Of a DNA stretch of 64,000 nt, positions 21,171 through 34,309 are shown piece after piece (the stretch's first letter is position 1; every line of letters begins with the position of its first letter). The notes beneath the pieces were generated by a model. The model made no database searches and had not been told where the DNA came from. It saw nothing but the letters and a program-made list of their open reading frames with translations. This stretch comes from Gymnothorax reevesii. Its lineage: Eukaryota > Chordata > Actinopteri > Anguilliformes > Muraenidae. The DNA lies in NCBI GenBank assembly GCA_029721435.1, contig CM056583.1:89786620-89850619 (forward strand), read 5' to 3'. Both the position numbers and the translations under genes were made by a program.

Positions 21171-23756
21171 GGGTCCTGATTCATTACCTGATATGCCACT
21201 GTTTTCAGCTGCCACGTCAATTTTAGGCTTACATTTTACAGTGCGTGCGTTATTCTACCTGTAAAGCACCTCAGAAGGTTTCGGAGGGGTGTGTGTGCTA
21301 ACATGGGGTGTGTGATTGTTACAACAGTGTTAAAAGTCTGATTGTTCTGCCTGCGGCATGTGGCCCCATGTTTACAATACTCCATCATTATTAGTACTGT
21401 CATTATGATTACTGTTACTGCTCATCTCACTCCGCTTGTGTAGGTTTTTCCGATGTCTGTGCTTCCGTGTGGACGTGTTCTGTCTGTTGAACACTTTAAC
21501 CCGGGTCTTGCATGTTTCGCTGAGTCTTTTTACAGTTTGTGCATTTTTGATTGGATATTGTGCAAATTCAACACTACCAGAGAGCTGGTAGTATCTATTC
21601 TAGCTAACGGCGATGGCAAGTTGGGCGGTTACCATACGCTCCTTTAATGCAATTACACATACGATATATGTACATGCAAAACAGTTGTGCCGTTAGTCTG
21701 AACTTCCTAAATTCTGCACAGTTTGTTGTGCTGAATGCACACTGCCTGACTTCGCATAAAGTTACTAGGCACAGACTGAAATTTACTTGGGTAAATCTGA
21801 TTAATACTTTTGAAGTTATGCTATTTCTGAACGTGCTCTCAGTGTCTTAATTTGAAAGTGTGGGCTGAAATTCCAGTTTTTGCGTGATTCTTTAATCTAG
21901 GCTGCATTGTGATGTCACAGGGTGAAACTGTTAGCCTCACTGTGACATCATAGGGCGGAATTCTTTGTTCCAAATGTTGTGGTTGTGTGTGCTGTCAGCC
22001 CCTCCCACCAGTCCATGTAAAATTAGCCCGGGCTGCATCATAGATGTATGAAACACTGGATACTGCAGGCACTATTCCAGTCTATTGTGATGTATACGTG
22101 TGTATGGTCGCCACATTACAGCGGTACAAGTCAGCCAAAATGCCCATATAAACGCAAGTAAAAAAGTCCGGAAGTCTAGTATTTCTTGTTGGAAATGGGT
22201 ACGCTTGCAATGAGGCCTTAGCAATTGAAGTGTACACAGTAGAAATAAATAGACAGCCTTTTCCAAGATATGTGAAGGTTTCCTACGAGAAATAATGGCA
22301 GTTCTGACTAATAATAAATCAAGTGTAATACCGGTCTTCACCTAATGTCATCTGCCAAACTGACATGACGTGATGTGATCGCCAGTAAAGGCTAATGCGG
22401 CTCGTCACCTATTTCCCTAACCTTACCGGTAGCCCTAAACTTCACCCTGACCCTAAATGTCTGTTATACGGATGGGAATAAGTGACGACCTGCACTTCTG
22501 TGAATCTTGTGGCTCCTTCTCTTAAGTCTCTTATTAGCACTGAAGCCACATTTTGTATTGATTGTCGAGTTTAGCAACTACTTCTGGTTAAATAACTGGA
22601 GTCAGATGACATCTCACAGGTTTCAATACAGTCGTCAAAACCTACAGCCGGTCGTCCAAACATAATAGACCTACAGACATGACCAGCTGACAACTTGCGC
22701 TGGCCTTGTGCTTATCAATGACAGTGTAACTAACACAGAGGCGCAGACACACAATCCACATGATTTCTGCTCAAGTCGGGAACTAAAGTTTTTTTTCTTA
22801 CACAATTTTGTGGAAAGCGATGCCTGAGCTTTCGCCTACACCATACACTTATTAACGCTTCAAAATGCTGCAAAAAACCGCAGCACCATACGATTTTGGA
22901 TCAAGTTCTGACTGTCGTTCCTATGATCACATTTGTGCAAACTGCTGACAGAAACTGCCCCAGTATGGCAGCGTACACCTGCATCCTGCCAATCAGCCTG
23001 CGGCATCTCGTGTTTCATACACCTATGAGCTGCATTTCCAGGCTGAAGTGACTGAAATTGGATTTTTTTTCTTTTTTTTGCCTTAATGTGATACAGATCT
23101 GATGTTTTCAGGGCTGTGTGGCCACCGAAATCCGAACATTAAATCTGATCTTCGAGTCAGAATCGAGTCTCTTATCTGCGGTCCTCGGTTGGGCACAGAT
23201 CTGTTGGGCGCACGCGGTGAGTGCTGGTGAAACCAGGAAAGCTGCCCTTCTGGCATTTTTTTGCTTTCTCAACCTCATCACTGACGAATTGTTTGCTGTC
23301 TTCCAAAGCAAAATCCCATCCATACTTTTTTTGGCTTGAGTACGATAAGTGCTCTCGCAAATACAACTTTTTTTGTCGGCGGTGACGTAGATGGCTAATG
23401 CGGATAACGTGTCCGCGCGTACATGCACGCCATTACAGTGGATAGATGCTTTCACATTTCAGTCAGATCAAGGTCACACGTAATTTTAAATCTTAAAAGA
23501 ATGTGAACCATCACAATGGGAAAATATGATCTGAGAAATAAATTTGAATTGAACATTGAGGCTTGCAAAGTGAACATAGTGCAACACCCGGGTCTGGAAA
23601 GTGAGGCCAATGTGAAAATTTAATTCCATCTAATGGCCAGCAATGGCGACGGTGGTGGTTGCAGAATTGGAAAAGGTGTATTTGAATGTTCAACACCATT
23701 GTAACACATTTGTACAGTTTAGTATGGAATGAGCCATATCAAAGTCAGATGCTGTT
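21171..23756. other. intergenic, no gene recognised
   Basis: The segment GTGATGTCACAG at 21910 has an inverted partner CTGTGACATCA at 21940, a CRE-like inverted pair. Otherwise only short frames without motifs. Confidence 0.45.
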
Positions 23757-23849
23757 GAAAACCTATCATATCACATGATAGGTTTTCAAGAGCTCAGGGT
23801 CACTACATTCTTAATTCCTTGACAATGTATTCGGCACTCAAAGGGTTAA
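23757..23849. mobile_element. piggyBac-like MITE copy, left end lost
   Basis: The centre is a hairpin (GAAAACCTATCATATCAC with CATGATAGGTTTTC). The right end CACTCAAAGGGTTAA matches the copies at 45214-45424 and 53689-53842. The left TTAACCCTTT end is not recognisable. Confidence 0.55.
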
Positions 23850-24202
23850 CCTGTTGCAGTTGACTGCGGACCATTTGCTGGGATTTAACCCCCTATCGTA
23901 GTGCTGCTTGCCTGGTACGCCAGGCAGCATGGTTTTTTTTTGTTTTTTATTTTATCCGTCATGGCAACTAGAAAAACATGTCTACTTGTGTGCCCCTGCA
24001 CAAGCATTTACCCTGTGCATCGCACTACATCTTTAGAGCTGCACAATGATTGCCTCGTGCTATATCATCTCGTATGGATTTTGAATGTTTTGAAGCAATG
24101 TTATTCTGTCATATTTTCAATAATGTACTGGCTGACAGCTACAGATTATGGTGATCATTTTTAGCCATCTCAGAGTTGGAGGGGACGCAAAACTGAAATT
24201 CA

Positions 24203-24262
24203 GCGTGTGTGTGTGTGTATGTGTGTGTGTGTGCGCGTGCGTGCGTGCGTGCGTGCGTACTC
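24203..24262 (+). repeat. (TG)n and (CGTG)n microsatellite
   Basis: TG runs pass into GCGTGCGTGCGTGCGTGCGT. Confidence 0.9.
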
Positions 24263-25153
24263 CTCCCCTCCACCGTGACCGCAGGCAGTCCGTGTTCGGT
24301 CCATGTTGACCGGTCGCTGTGTGGCCCTGTTATCATTCAGGGCCGGTTTGGAATTCATGGATGTTTTGTTTTAAATTAAGTTTGGTTCAATTTTTATTTG
24401 TTGAATGGTTTTTACAGGAGGACTGTTACAAAGGTGCTTCACTGAGTAAAAAATGGGAAATGCCCGCGTTATCCCAAAATGGCAACAGAGGTTAAAAAAA
24501 ACAATTTAGGGGAAGCAGCCTTAGGAGGAATCTGACAGTGTTGTGTTACTGTGCGGCTGAGGCGTGATGAGCCCAAGGAAACGGACGGACAGGCGAGTGA
24601 AGTCACACAGGTAGATGCTCGCTCTGTTGTTTTTGAGTATGCAGGTTTCACAGAGAGGCGTGACCACGGCAGCCTGACGCCTCGCTACTCACACATCCAG
24701 CGATGGGCTTCAGTGCCTTTGCTGCACTGACAGCTGAAATCTGCAGGCGTTTCGGTCCCTGCGCTTCGTTTGCCTGGAAGCCGCAGGCATGTTGTCCAGC
24801 TACATGTTCAGGGCAGTCCTGACTGTCAGTGATTGGCTCCTTTGAACCATTGACTGCCAGGTATCCGTGAGCGTCTGTTAGCCCACCCCATTTTTAGCCC
24901 TGTCACCTTGTTCACCTAACAGTGATTGCATCCATCCTGTTTACGTGCCCTTGTAAATTCAGTGTGTGGAGCGTTGGCTGGTTTATATTGCACACATCTC
25001 ATGGTGCTGACTGAGCTCTTCCACAGGGGCCCCTCCATACTGGCCTCTCACTGATTTAGCATCTGGGACGGTCTCCCCTTGGACAGTCTCCAGGCTGGTA
25101 TGGATTCTGTTTGTCCACATTTAAATATGACCGGCAGATGTGAGTGAAGCTCT

Positions 25154-25273
25154 GGGGCGCATTTCTCGAAACCACAGATGCTAACGTACATAGCTGGGCC
25201 CATTGACTATGAATGGACAAACTACGCAGGTTTCTATCTTAGTTAGCAACTACAGTTTTGGGAAACGCACCCC
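25154..25273. mobile_element. short MITE, ends GGGGYGCRTTTC
   Basis: The left end is GGGGCGCATTTCTCGAAACC and the right end inverted is GGGGTGCGTTTCCCAAAACT, with further inverted similarity (GCTAAC). 120 bp, noncoding. Confidence 0.65.
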
Positions 25274-26754
25274 TGATCGATCAAAGCTGTCTTGTGTTTA
25301 AGTGTGACGATTCCGTTGTTTTTTATTCAATTTAAAATTTTTGGTGTTGTGTTGGAGTGAGTCTGGTGGCCGTGAAGAGGTGAAGGTCAGGGAAGCGTTG
25401 AAAAGAGTTCGATGTTACGAGTTGGACGTGAAAATCCTTTCAGTTGTTTGGAAGGGAAAGGTGTGTAAAATATGAAATGCGATTCTTTCATTTTGCAAGA
25501 GTTCGATAGTAGTTTAGTATTTTGAATATATATCACATTTCCCTTTGCTTTCAAGTGTTTGTATTGAAAACAAAGTGCGTTTTGCTTTAAGCCAGAGGTC
25601 CTCGGGTGTGGTCCTGCGGAGCCTCTGGTTCTTATTTATTCTGGACCCTATCATTTATTCAACATTGAAACCAGTTCAGGCCCACAAATTTTGATGAGAT
25701 GCATTATGAGTGAAATAAACTGGTTTTACTGGTAAATGGAGAGCTCCGGTCTGGTTTATTGGTCGTCCCAGTGCCTGTCCAGAGCCTTGGCTCAGAACCA
25801 GCTTTTCAAATCCGCTTTATGTGAAGAAAAAGGTCTTTGTAAATTCTGTATTTAACAGCCCTGTTGGCTTAATTGTAATTGATTATTGTGTCTAATTAGT
25901 AGAATTTTTGTTCCAGTTTATTTTTTATATTCCTGATTTTTATTTCCTATTGATAATTTGTAAAGAGGAAAGACTATCGAGTCGGACACTTTCAAGTATT
26001 AGTACGTTATGGAACACGTTGAAGATTATGCTTTAAATTCTTGGACCATATGCATTGTATCTGATGACTGCAGCCAGGACTGGGCGATATGGACAGAATC
26101 AAATATCACAAAATTTTTGACCAAATACCTCCATCAATTTTGGGACAACATTACAGTAATAAATATTGGTGCCTTAACAAAATATTCACACATTGCAGTT
26201 TGTGACGAACAGTCATGAGTGAAGTACATGTGAAGGCGGAGCCGGTACAGGCTGAAACAGTACAAGTGCGACAGCAGCACCCCTCCACTCTTTAAGCCTG
26301 TAAAATCAGAAAAGACAACACTTTCGTCATATCGAGATATTACAATATCCAGAATCCTAAACAATATCTTATATCATGATTTCAGTGTACATTGCATTGG
26401 TGTATTGCCCAGACCTAACTGCAGAAACAAATGTTTTACTCAGAAAAATAAAAATGAATGAAAACCTATTTAATTAAAGACGCTGCAGAATCAATACTCT
26501 GGTGCTGTGTTTATTGACTGTATATCGGGCTATGATACTTAACCGCTCGTCTCAGTGAGCCCCTTGTGCAGTTCTTTGTTTTTGAGTCATGTTGTTAAAT
26601 TGCTGCAGAGCTGGAGCCTCATTAACTTTGTGTAGCTCCGTATAAAAAGAGTGCAGTTGCCTGAAAATCAGGAAATGTCACCTGTAGAATAGAAACTAGG
26701 GCCCTCAGTTATGAAGATTTCAAAGAAAAGCTTCTGTGCTTGTAAGAACAAATA
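25274..26754. other. intergenic, no gene recognised
   Basis: AT-rich DNA without motif-bearing frames or clear repeats. Confidence 0.45.
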
Positions 26755-28264
26755 TACTCAGCAACAAAAGTTTCTGTGACACCAATATTGTTAATTATTT
26801 TTCATAACGCAATTATGAAATTGTCATACATGGTGATATCAGACTGAAACAGTACACGTAAACACAACATTGAAATGGAAATCATGAAAATGCGAGAAAA
26901 TGACTTTGCACGTGAAAATGTGCGTAAATCATGCTTGTGGATGGCAATAAAAGAGGAGAATTTTTGGAATGTTCACATTGTGCCTGATGAACGACGGAAG
27001 CATCACTTATCGAAAACACAGCCATTTCGGATCAGGAACTTCACCCTCTAAATGCCAAGACTGTCTGAAAATGATCGGTGGAGGGCCATTGGGATGATTG
27101 AATCCGGAACCTCGCAGAGGGAAGTTGCTCATCGCCTGAATGTCCACCGAAACACCATTTGGAACTTATGGCAGCGTCATCAGCAGACAAGACATGTCAG
27201 AGACCGTCCTCGCAGCGGCCGTCCACGAGTAACCACTCCCAGACAGGACAACTGGATTCGAACAACCCATCTCCGAAATCGATTCCAACCTGCAACCATA
27301 ACTGCAAGAATGATACCTGGTTTGAGGCGACTGTCTGCACAGACAATCCGTCGCCGTCTCCGTCATTTTGGCATTGTCCCACGTCGGCCAGCAAGACGTC
27401 CAATACTCACAGTACAACACCGACGACTGCGTCTACAGTGGGCACAACAACATCGACGGTGGATCCAACGTCAGTGGGATCTTGTACTCTTCACTGATGA
27501 ATCAAGATTCATGCTTAATCGATGTGATGGTCGTTTACGTGTATACCGTCGACGTGGAGAACGTTATGCCAACAACTGTGTTCAGGAATTTGATCGTTTT
27601 GGAGGTGGTAGTGTCATGATTTGGGGAGGGATCACGGCTAGAAACAGAACAGATTTGCTTGTTATTGATGGAAATCTGACAGGTCAAAGATATCGCGATG
27701 AAGTGCTACGGCCATTGGTGGTACCGTTTTTGATGCAACATGGTCCCGGAATAACGCTGCAACATGATAACGCCAGACCACACGTTGCAAGGATTGTACA
27801 GCAGTATCTGATGCAAGAACATGTCAATGTCCTGCCATGGCCAGCCAGATCCCCAGACATGTCCCCAATCGAGCATCTTTGGGACGAGATGGATCGACGT
27901 TTGCGGCGGTTGGATAACCCGCCAGCTACACTCCAGGAATTGCGACAACGTCTACGTCAGATTTGGAATGACATCCCACAGCAATTTCTGGCACATCTGA
28001 TTCGGTCCATGCGCCGGAGATGCGTTGCTTGCATCATGGCACGAGGAAGTCACACCCGGTATTGAAGTGTGAAGGTCACAATTGGTTAGACGTCAGAAAA
28101 GTGCTTCATGACGCATGAAAATGACATTTTTCGTTTTGAGTGACGTTGGCACTGAAAAGTCAGTGTTTCTCCTGTTAAATAAACATATTGATTGCATTGA
28201 GATCTTTGCGTGTCATTAATAACATACACATAAATGGTGTCACAGAAACTTTTGTTGCTGAGTA
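26755..28264 (+). mobile_element. complete Tc1-family transposon with perfect ends
   Basis: The terminal inverted repeats, counted with the flanking TA, are identical over 30 bases. They start TACTCAGCAACAAAAGTTTC and continue TGTGACACCA. The element is 1.5 kb and contains one intact transposase frame with about 270-300 bp and 200 bp of flanking noncoding sequence. It is the only element in the window in which both the ends and the enzyme are intact, which points to a recent insertion. Confidence 0.95.
27052..28065 (+). CDS. Tc1-family transposase, intact, 337 aa
   Basis: A cut-and-paste DNA transposase that binds its terminal repeats and inserts at TA. Residues 5-45 form a first helix-turn-helix (LSENDRW to NLWQRH), residues 53-60 the GRPR-type basic motif (RSGRPRV), and about 80-110 a second helix-turn-helix (SAQTIRRRLRHFGI). 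The catalytic triad is complete: D149 in LFTDESRF, D239 in LQHDNARPH and E274 in SPIEHLWDEM, with 34 residues between the second and third, the DD34E spacing of Tc1. Length, start at the first ATG after the leader, and carboxy end (GSHTRY) fit a full protein of the family. No frameshift or stop is seen. Whether it is expressed is unknown. Confidence 0.93.
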   Translation: MPRLSENDRWRAIGMIESGTSQREVAHRLNVHRNTIWNLWQRHQQTRHVRDRPRSGRPRVTTPRQDNWIRTTHLRNRFQPATITARMIPGLRRLSAQTIRRRLRHFGIVPRRPARRPILTVQHRRLRLQWAQQHRRWIQRQWDLVLFTDESRFMLNRCDGRLRVYRRRGERYANNCVQEFDRFGGGSVMIWGGITARNRTDLLVIDGNLTGQRYRDEVLRPLVVPFLMQHGPGITLQHDNARPHVARIVQQYLMQEHVNVLPWPARSPDMSPIEHLWDEMDRRLRRLDNPPATLQELRQRLRQIWNDIPQQFLAHLIRSMRRRCVACIMARGSHTRY

Positions 28265-30249
28265 TAGTATAATTAATATGCAGACTAAACATTTAGTAGC
28301 CCTATTTATCAAAACTTTGCACAATCGGTTACAGCTGTATGTAATTCACTGTGAAAACACCTTCTGACAGGCAATGCAGTCGAAGTCTTAATGACATACA
28401 GGCTTGATCCCAATATCCAAACTCGCGGTCTTAAGGGAGCGTTGATGTGCCACAGGGTAAGTGTAGAGGACTGTCCCATTTCTGAATTCCCAAGCTCCCA
28501 CGCTCTCAATCCGCGTTTTATTAACTTAATCCTGATTCCGCTTCAGAGCAGCATTGCAGGCTATGTGTATCCCACAATGCACGAGGGTTGCTCAGTGCAA
28601 ATGAAGCAACTGATTGCTAATTTATTGATGTCTTTATTACCTAATTAACTCCTGTATTTATTTATGATTTTGAACAATGTTTCAGTGTTTGACTTTTAAA
28701 TGTTTGAATTACAAACTGGGACCCAGGGTTTTGATGCTCTGTTATATTGTGTCTGAGACCACAGTGTCAGATTCTTGACACTTTTTGAACAAAGCAGATA
28801 AAACCACAGAAAATACACAGATAGTGCAATCAGGCAAAAACATATTGTCTGACATAGCATAATCGAAGGGTAATAATTAATTATCCTACAGTGCAATTTC
28901 TGGATTTGGAACTCTTATATTTTCACTGAAAATGAAATATCAGTCTTGAAACTCACTGGAGAGCTCACGGATGGTTTGATCAGGCAAACAGGCACATCGA
29001 CTCACAAACCAAGTTCAGAGAGTCATGAATAAATAATACCCCTGTAAAATTTCTCACAGCTCAGGGATTTGGAATCTGTGATGCTGTATCTGATACCTCA
29101 GTGTCTGATATTTGAGACCCCTTGAGGCTCAGGAAATTGAGCCATGAAAATAGTAAAAATAGCAAAAATAGCGCCGTAACCATGTAAGGCTGCGTGAGAA
29201 ATTCATTAAAGGAGCCGAGTTCCTCCTCATAATCATTTATGGTTTATAATGTTTGTTTCATGTTCTTGGCCTTCAAGAGTGAGGCAGTTCACACTGATCG
29301 GGGAAAATATGCGATATTCCTTTTATAGTTTTAAACATTCAGTTTTGGTTGCATTTTGAACAGCCTCCCATTCCCTTCGAAATGATTTGGTGTCGGCTGC
29401 TTAATCTGATGTACAGGGGGACTTCGATGTAGCCGACTCTGGTCGCCACCGGGCGATCATAGTGATCAAACACTTCAAATTAATAATTGATTCATTTTAA
29501 ACCTGTTCTGGGTATTATGTGAATTATTCCATAAGTCAGAGAGGTCTTGGCATTTTGGGACATATCACAGTGCTGCTAGTTTCAAGAGGAAGAGAAAAGT
29601 TTTGAGATTTATGTTCTGTAGCAACAATTAGGCAGTAAAACTATTAAGTTTCGCCAGTTCACCAGTCGCCACTGCCTACAACTTTGTGAACTTATGAGAT
29701 AACTCGAGACGGGCCTGAGTAAACTACTCAGTTTAGGATAAATGTAGCTCCAGAGACGGACGCATTTAACCGAAATCGCAGGTTTCCATTCACTACAAGG
29801 GCAGTTACCTAACAGACATGGACTTCCACCCGATGTAGCCAATGGCGGATCACAGCTTGCAGTGGCGGGTATTTTGTAAACCTCATTCTTCTTTTACCCA
29901 TAGTGATGGACAACAGATCACCAAAACTCAATTGTTTTCCTGACTTATTATTGCTGCAGGCAAACATTTCAAAATGTCTCTCTCCCCTTTGAAGAATTGG
30001 ACCGAATTGTACTCACAAAGTAATTTTAACATTTTCTGGCACCGTGCTGTTTGTTTACACTCAGTGTCTGACACCCTCTGCCATAAACCACCGTAACTGA
30101 GATCATTGTCATATTATTATGCCAGGCAGCTGTCATCTGTTGCCTTAATGTCCCAGTAAATTAAGGTAATGACTGCCAGTACTATAATCCAAATGCTTTG
30201 GAAACCTCTGCGTGGCCAAAATTGTTTGCAGTTGGAGGCGCAGCAGCCT
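28265..30249. other. intergenic, no gene recognised
   Basis: AT-rich DNA with short frames only. Paired phrases near 28735 (CTGAGACCACAGTGTCAGAT) and 29087 (CTGATACCTCAGTGTCTGAT) suggest an old duplication of about 350 bp. Confidence 0.4.
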
Positions 30250-30830
30250 TAAATCTGGTCATACGAACATTGTACAGACCAATACTCACCTGACGCCATG
30301 GGGAATGTTCAATGCAAATACAGTAGGTCAGTATCCCCACCAAGAGTTTGAATTTTTGTGATTACGGAGGCTGTGCTCTGCGAACTCGTTATCTGTGTTG
30401 CCATTCCTGATTGATGGCAAACAATGTTTTTGCATGATTAGTACTCTACGGAGGGTAGAGCTGTGATTGCTGCGTACATTGCCTTGCAGGCAAGTTAACT
30501 GATACTTTGCCACCATCAAGCTGCACAAGATGTGGAAAATCCCACATGTGCTGAAATGGCACCAAGCGCATTGCTTTGCATACGAGCCACTTTGAATAAT
30601 TTGCATTCATCTAGCTAGTACCCACAAGCTGTGGCTTACCTTGCACACACCCATAATTGTAGGGACTATAGAGGCACGTTGCCTTGCAGGAAACTATTGC
30701 TAATACTTCACTAGTATCGGCCTTACCTCTTGCCGTGGTACATACCTCATGCACAAAGCCAGTACCATCATGATCAGAGCATGCTGCCTAGCAGGCAAAC
30801 CATCTTAGTACCCTACTAATAATCAAATAA
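30250..30830 (+). repeat. diverged tandem repeat, about 100-bp period
   Basis: TTGCCTTGCAGGCAAGTTAA at 30478, TTGCCTTGCAGGAAACTATT at 30679 and CTGCCTAGCAGGCAAACCAT at 30782 are followed by AATACTT or GATACTT words and CCACCA or ACCATCA. Steps of about 103 and 201 fit a 100-bp unit. Limits are approximate. Confidence 0.4.
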
Positions 30831-31366
30831 TGTTTCCAAGCCATGGTTCTTTTGCTTGCTTAACTTGCCCGTGTTTTACTTTGAACTTTAACTCATGTTC
30901 ATATTTGAAATATGTACTTTTAAATGCTTATACAGGCATTTGCTCCAAAGTCTATATCCTTCATTTTGGTTGGATCACCTTTGGCTGCTTTGAAAACGAC
31001 TTAAACCTACTGGCCGTCATGCCAATCGCTTGGGTTGAGCTAATACCATAAATATGGGACTTATCACCTCTGGCACCAAGGAGCCCATAAATACTAGCCT
31101 CAGGTCATTGGGTTACACTAATGCAGTTTTATTTTGGAGGGTTTGGTGCAGCAATCACAATTCTGAATTACATGCATTCTTGCTCAGTCCAGTAGAACTC
31201 ACGCTCGTGGAATATTTCATTTTTGCAGCCGCTCACCATAATGGTGTCTTGTGAGATTTTCCTTTGTTAGCATTCAGCGTACATGCTGATCTCTCTGCAC
31301 CCAGAGGAGAAGGGCGTGCAGTCTTAATACATGTCTAATCATCATGCTTTTAATGCTCCACTCTGA

Positions 31367-31606
31367 CAGGGAGCAGATCTCACTCACTCCCTTCTTGGGG
31401 TAATGAGCAGATTCAGGTGGGAGCCAGTGGTGATCATGGTGGACGTAGGGTCCATGTTTCATCAGTTAAAAGTACCTGCAGAAGATGCAGTTCTGCTAAG
31501 GTTTCTCTGGCAGCCTAATGGTGGTTTTATTCAAGAGATAGTGGACTTCAGACTATTCAGAAACTTCAACACTGCTTCTATGGATGGCTGTGTTAATGTA
31601 ACATGA
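31367..31606 (+). pseudogene. BEL/Pao retrotransposon reverse transcriptase fragment
   Basis: The + strand reads GADLTHSLLGVMSRFRWEPV, then MVDVGSMFHQLKVPAEDA and LLRFLWQPNGG. This is the BEL/Pao polymerase block in which a G-x-D-L-x-x-S-L-x-G-V-L motif precedes M-x-D-x-x-x-M-F-H-Q-x-x-V. The Asp in MVDVGSMFHQ is the first catalytic Asp of the polymerase. The frame loses similarity after VDFRLF and runs into a LINE remnant. The rest of the element was not found. It is a scrap of a reverse transcriptase and cannot act. Confidence 0.75.
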
Positions 31607-32250
31607 GTGGCGAGAACAGGCCATCCAGCCCAAGTAAGTTTGCCATTTTCAATGTTTGTCTGTCAATGACATGAGCCAAACACTTTAGATAGTCAAGGAC
31701 TAGATAGTATTCAGCTCTGTATCAAACCTGCACTTAAAAATTTGCAGAGATTCTGCCTCAACAATTTAGCCAGGCAAGCCATTCCACACTGTGATCACTC
31801 TGAGTGAAGAAATCTTTCCCAATATCATTGCTAAATTTAATCTCGGCTCAATTTATGATCCAGATTTCGGCAAACAAAACTTAGTTGAAGGAATTCTGCA
31901 TAGTTTGTCAATCCCTTTAACGTATCTAAAGATCACAATCAGATCGCCCTTGAGTCTCCTTTTAAAAAGACTGCAGAAATGAAGATATTTGAGCCTCTCC
32001 TCATAACTTTTATCTTTTATACCAGGAATTAACAGTGGCTCTTTTTTAAACCCTTTCTAAAACCAGTATATCTTTAAGTATCATCCCCAAAACTGCACTC
32101 AATAAGCTTAAGTGTGGTCTAATTAATGTATTGAGAAGTACAACCTCCTTTGATTTATATTTAATAGTTTTGGCTTATATAACCCAATAACCTAACTGCT
32201 ACGGCACAGTGGCTCACACCCGTTAGGGTTTGGTTAACAGTCACTCCCTC
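31597..32250 (-). mobile_element. L2/CR1-type LINE 3' fragment, second copy
   Basis: AACATGAGTGGCGAGAACAG near 31600 and ACTGCTACGGCACAGTGGCT near 32195 match the copy at 10562-11250 across the length, with more substitutions and indels. No long frame remains on the - strand. Confidence 0.75.
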
Positions 32251-33640
32251 ATCTTTTTCAAGTAAAGCATATTACGGTTTTCAACCTTCCATACAGTAAT
32301 CATGTCTCATGTTAAATACTTAGTGCCATAAAAAATGCAACGGTGAAGTATGTACTGTATTTGCGGCAAATGGAAGAATCAAGCAGCTTTTATTGCTTTT
32401 CCAGTAAGATATGAGTGGAAATAAATGCGCATGCTATTGTAATGCTGACGAGTGCAGCGTGCACACGCCAGAGCACTTCAGAAATAACAAACACTGAGCT
32501 GTTTGTGATGTGTACTGTGATGCTCGGCTTGTTCTTTTGATTGTGGTCAATAGCCGACATAAAGCCAACAAAAAAAAAAATCAAAAATGCTACGGCATCA
32601 AGCAAGTGGAAAAGCTCATGACGGAAGAGACAGAAAAAGAGCCTTTGGCGTGTTAGGGACAGATCTCAGCCGCCGAGAGGCGCTGCGTCATCTGCACTGT
32701 CACCGTTCAACAGTCAGTCGACTGTCTCTCCGAGAACACAGGCTCTGCCACTGACCAACAGGGCAGCAATGATTTGCATAACCTCCAAATCGATTCAACT
32801 CTCAATTATTGACTGACTGATTGATTAGTTTCAATTCAATTATTTCAGCACAATAAATTATTCTTTTCATGAATACAAGTCTTATGTTGTCTGTTTTTAA
32901 TATTTTTATTAAAGAAACATAAAGAAAACAAAACATCACAAAATATTCCACTGTAGGTTAATAAAGGACTAAATAATTACCACATTCAGGAGGTAAAAAG
33001 CCCTTTTCTCAGACCAGATTTTTTTAAACAACAACAAAGTTAATGAATGAAAACAAAATTAACAAAACTTGACCTTATTGGAACATAACATCAGATCACA
33101 CTGCTGATTTTAAGGCATCTCATTTTTTTTTCCAGAACCAGAATGTTATCTACTTCCTCCGGAGCGAGACATGACCTCTGTGCTGTTACTATAAGACCTG
33201 CAACAGAAAAAAACTCTCACTAGTGACTGAAGTTGTAGGTACACTGAGGTATCCTTGAGCCAGATCAGACAAGATCGAACACTTTGAATGTTTTGTTGGC
33301 CACCAAGCTTGTGGACTGACAGTCAGACCTATGTTTTGCTCACATTTGTATTCAGTTATTTCTAGATGGGTTTTTTGCTATATATTTCTGACGGAAATCG
33401 CCAATCAACAGAATGCAAGGTTTCATGTTGACCAATGAAATTGTCAAATTGCCCCTCTGCAGGCCCGCTTGCTTTTATGACTTTAGAAAAAAAGGACAGA
33501 TTATATATTTATACACCAGTGTGTAGAAACTTTTCATTTACCATAATAGCCACATTCCAGAAAGGAAGCGATGAAAGTACCGAGATCTAGTATTTCCTGA
33601 GGCCTGTGTGAAAATGGTCTGATTGGTCGTGTCGCTGCCA
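32251..33640. other. intergenic, no gene recognised
   Basis: AT-rich. No motif-bearing frame. A-rich and T-rich runs lie at 32567-32580 and 33121-33132. Confidence 0.45.
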
Positions 33641-33644
33641 AGAG

Positions 33645-34275
33645 TTGTCAACATCAAAGAAAGACTTGAGTTTGAAAAAGAAATTCAAGGATTGGACAAC
33701 AATGGACTGGGAACAAGTCCTCTGGACCGATCAATCAAAATTTGAAATTGTATCACCCAAATGCAGAACTTATGTGCGCCTTAGAGTTGGAGAGTGTTTA
33801 AAAAATGACTATTTAATCCCTTCAGTAAAATACGGAGGTGGTAATATTGCAGTTTGGGGTTCAGTTTGCTCAAAAGGAGTGGTGATCTCATAAGAATTGA
33901 GGGAATCATGGATCAAAAGCAGCATCACAGCATCCTAATGAGGCGTGCATTGCCATCTGGAAAGAGAATGATCGTTCAGGGATTTTGTTTTCAAGAAATT
34001 GACCCTAAATACACTACTAGGTTGTGCAAGAATGATCTCAATAGTAAAGAAACACCTGGTGTCATTAAAGCTATGACTTGGCCATCTTGAAGTCCAGACC
34101 TTAATCCGATTGAGCAAATCTGTTGAAATCTGCTGACATCGAAAGAATCACTTTGGAATGAACTTCAAACCTATGGAATGGTTTCTAGGGTGAGGAAATA
34201 AAATATGTGAAAACTATGCCTGAAAAATTAAATACCGTAATCACAGCAAAGGGTGGTCACACCAGATATTGACTT
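33645..34275 (+). pseudogene. Tc1-like transposase, carboxy half, decayed
   Basis: The readable parts are DWEQVLWTDQSKFEIVSP (first Asp region), VKYGGGNIAVWGSVCSKGV, then in another frame IEGIMDQKQHHSILMRRALP, QEIDPKYTTRLCKNDL where the second Asp motif is degraded, and SPDLNPIEQIC with the Glu. A stop and frameshifts separate them. The end VVTPDIDFFLS is typical of Tc1 carboxy termini. The amino half is missing. It is unrelated to the intact copy at 27052 at the level of detail visible. Confidence 0.8.
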
Positions 34276-34309
34276 TTTTCTCTCAAAAAAACGTAATTTC
34301 TGTTTTTAC

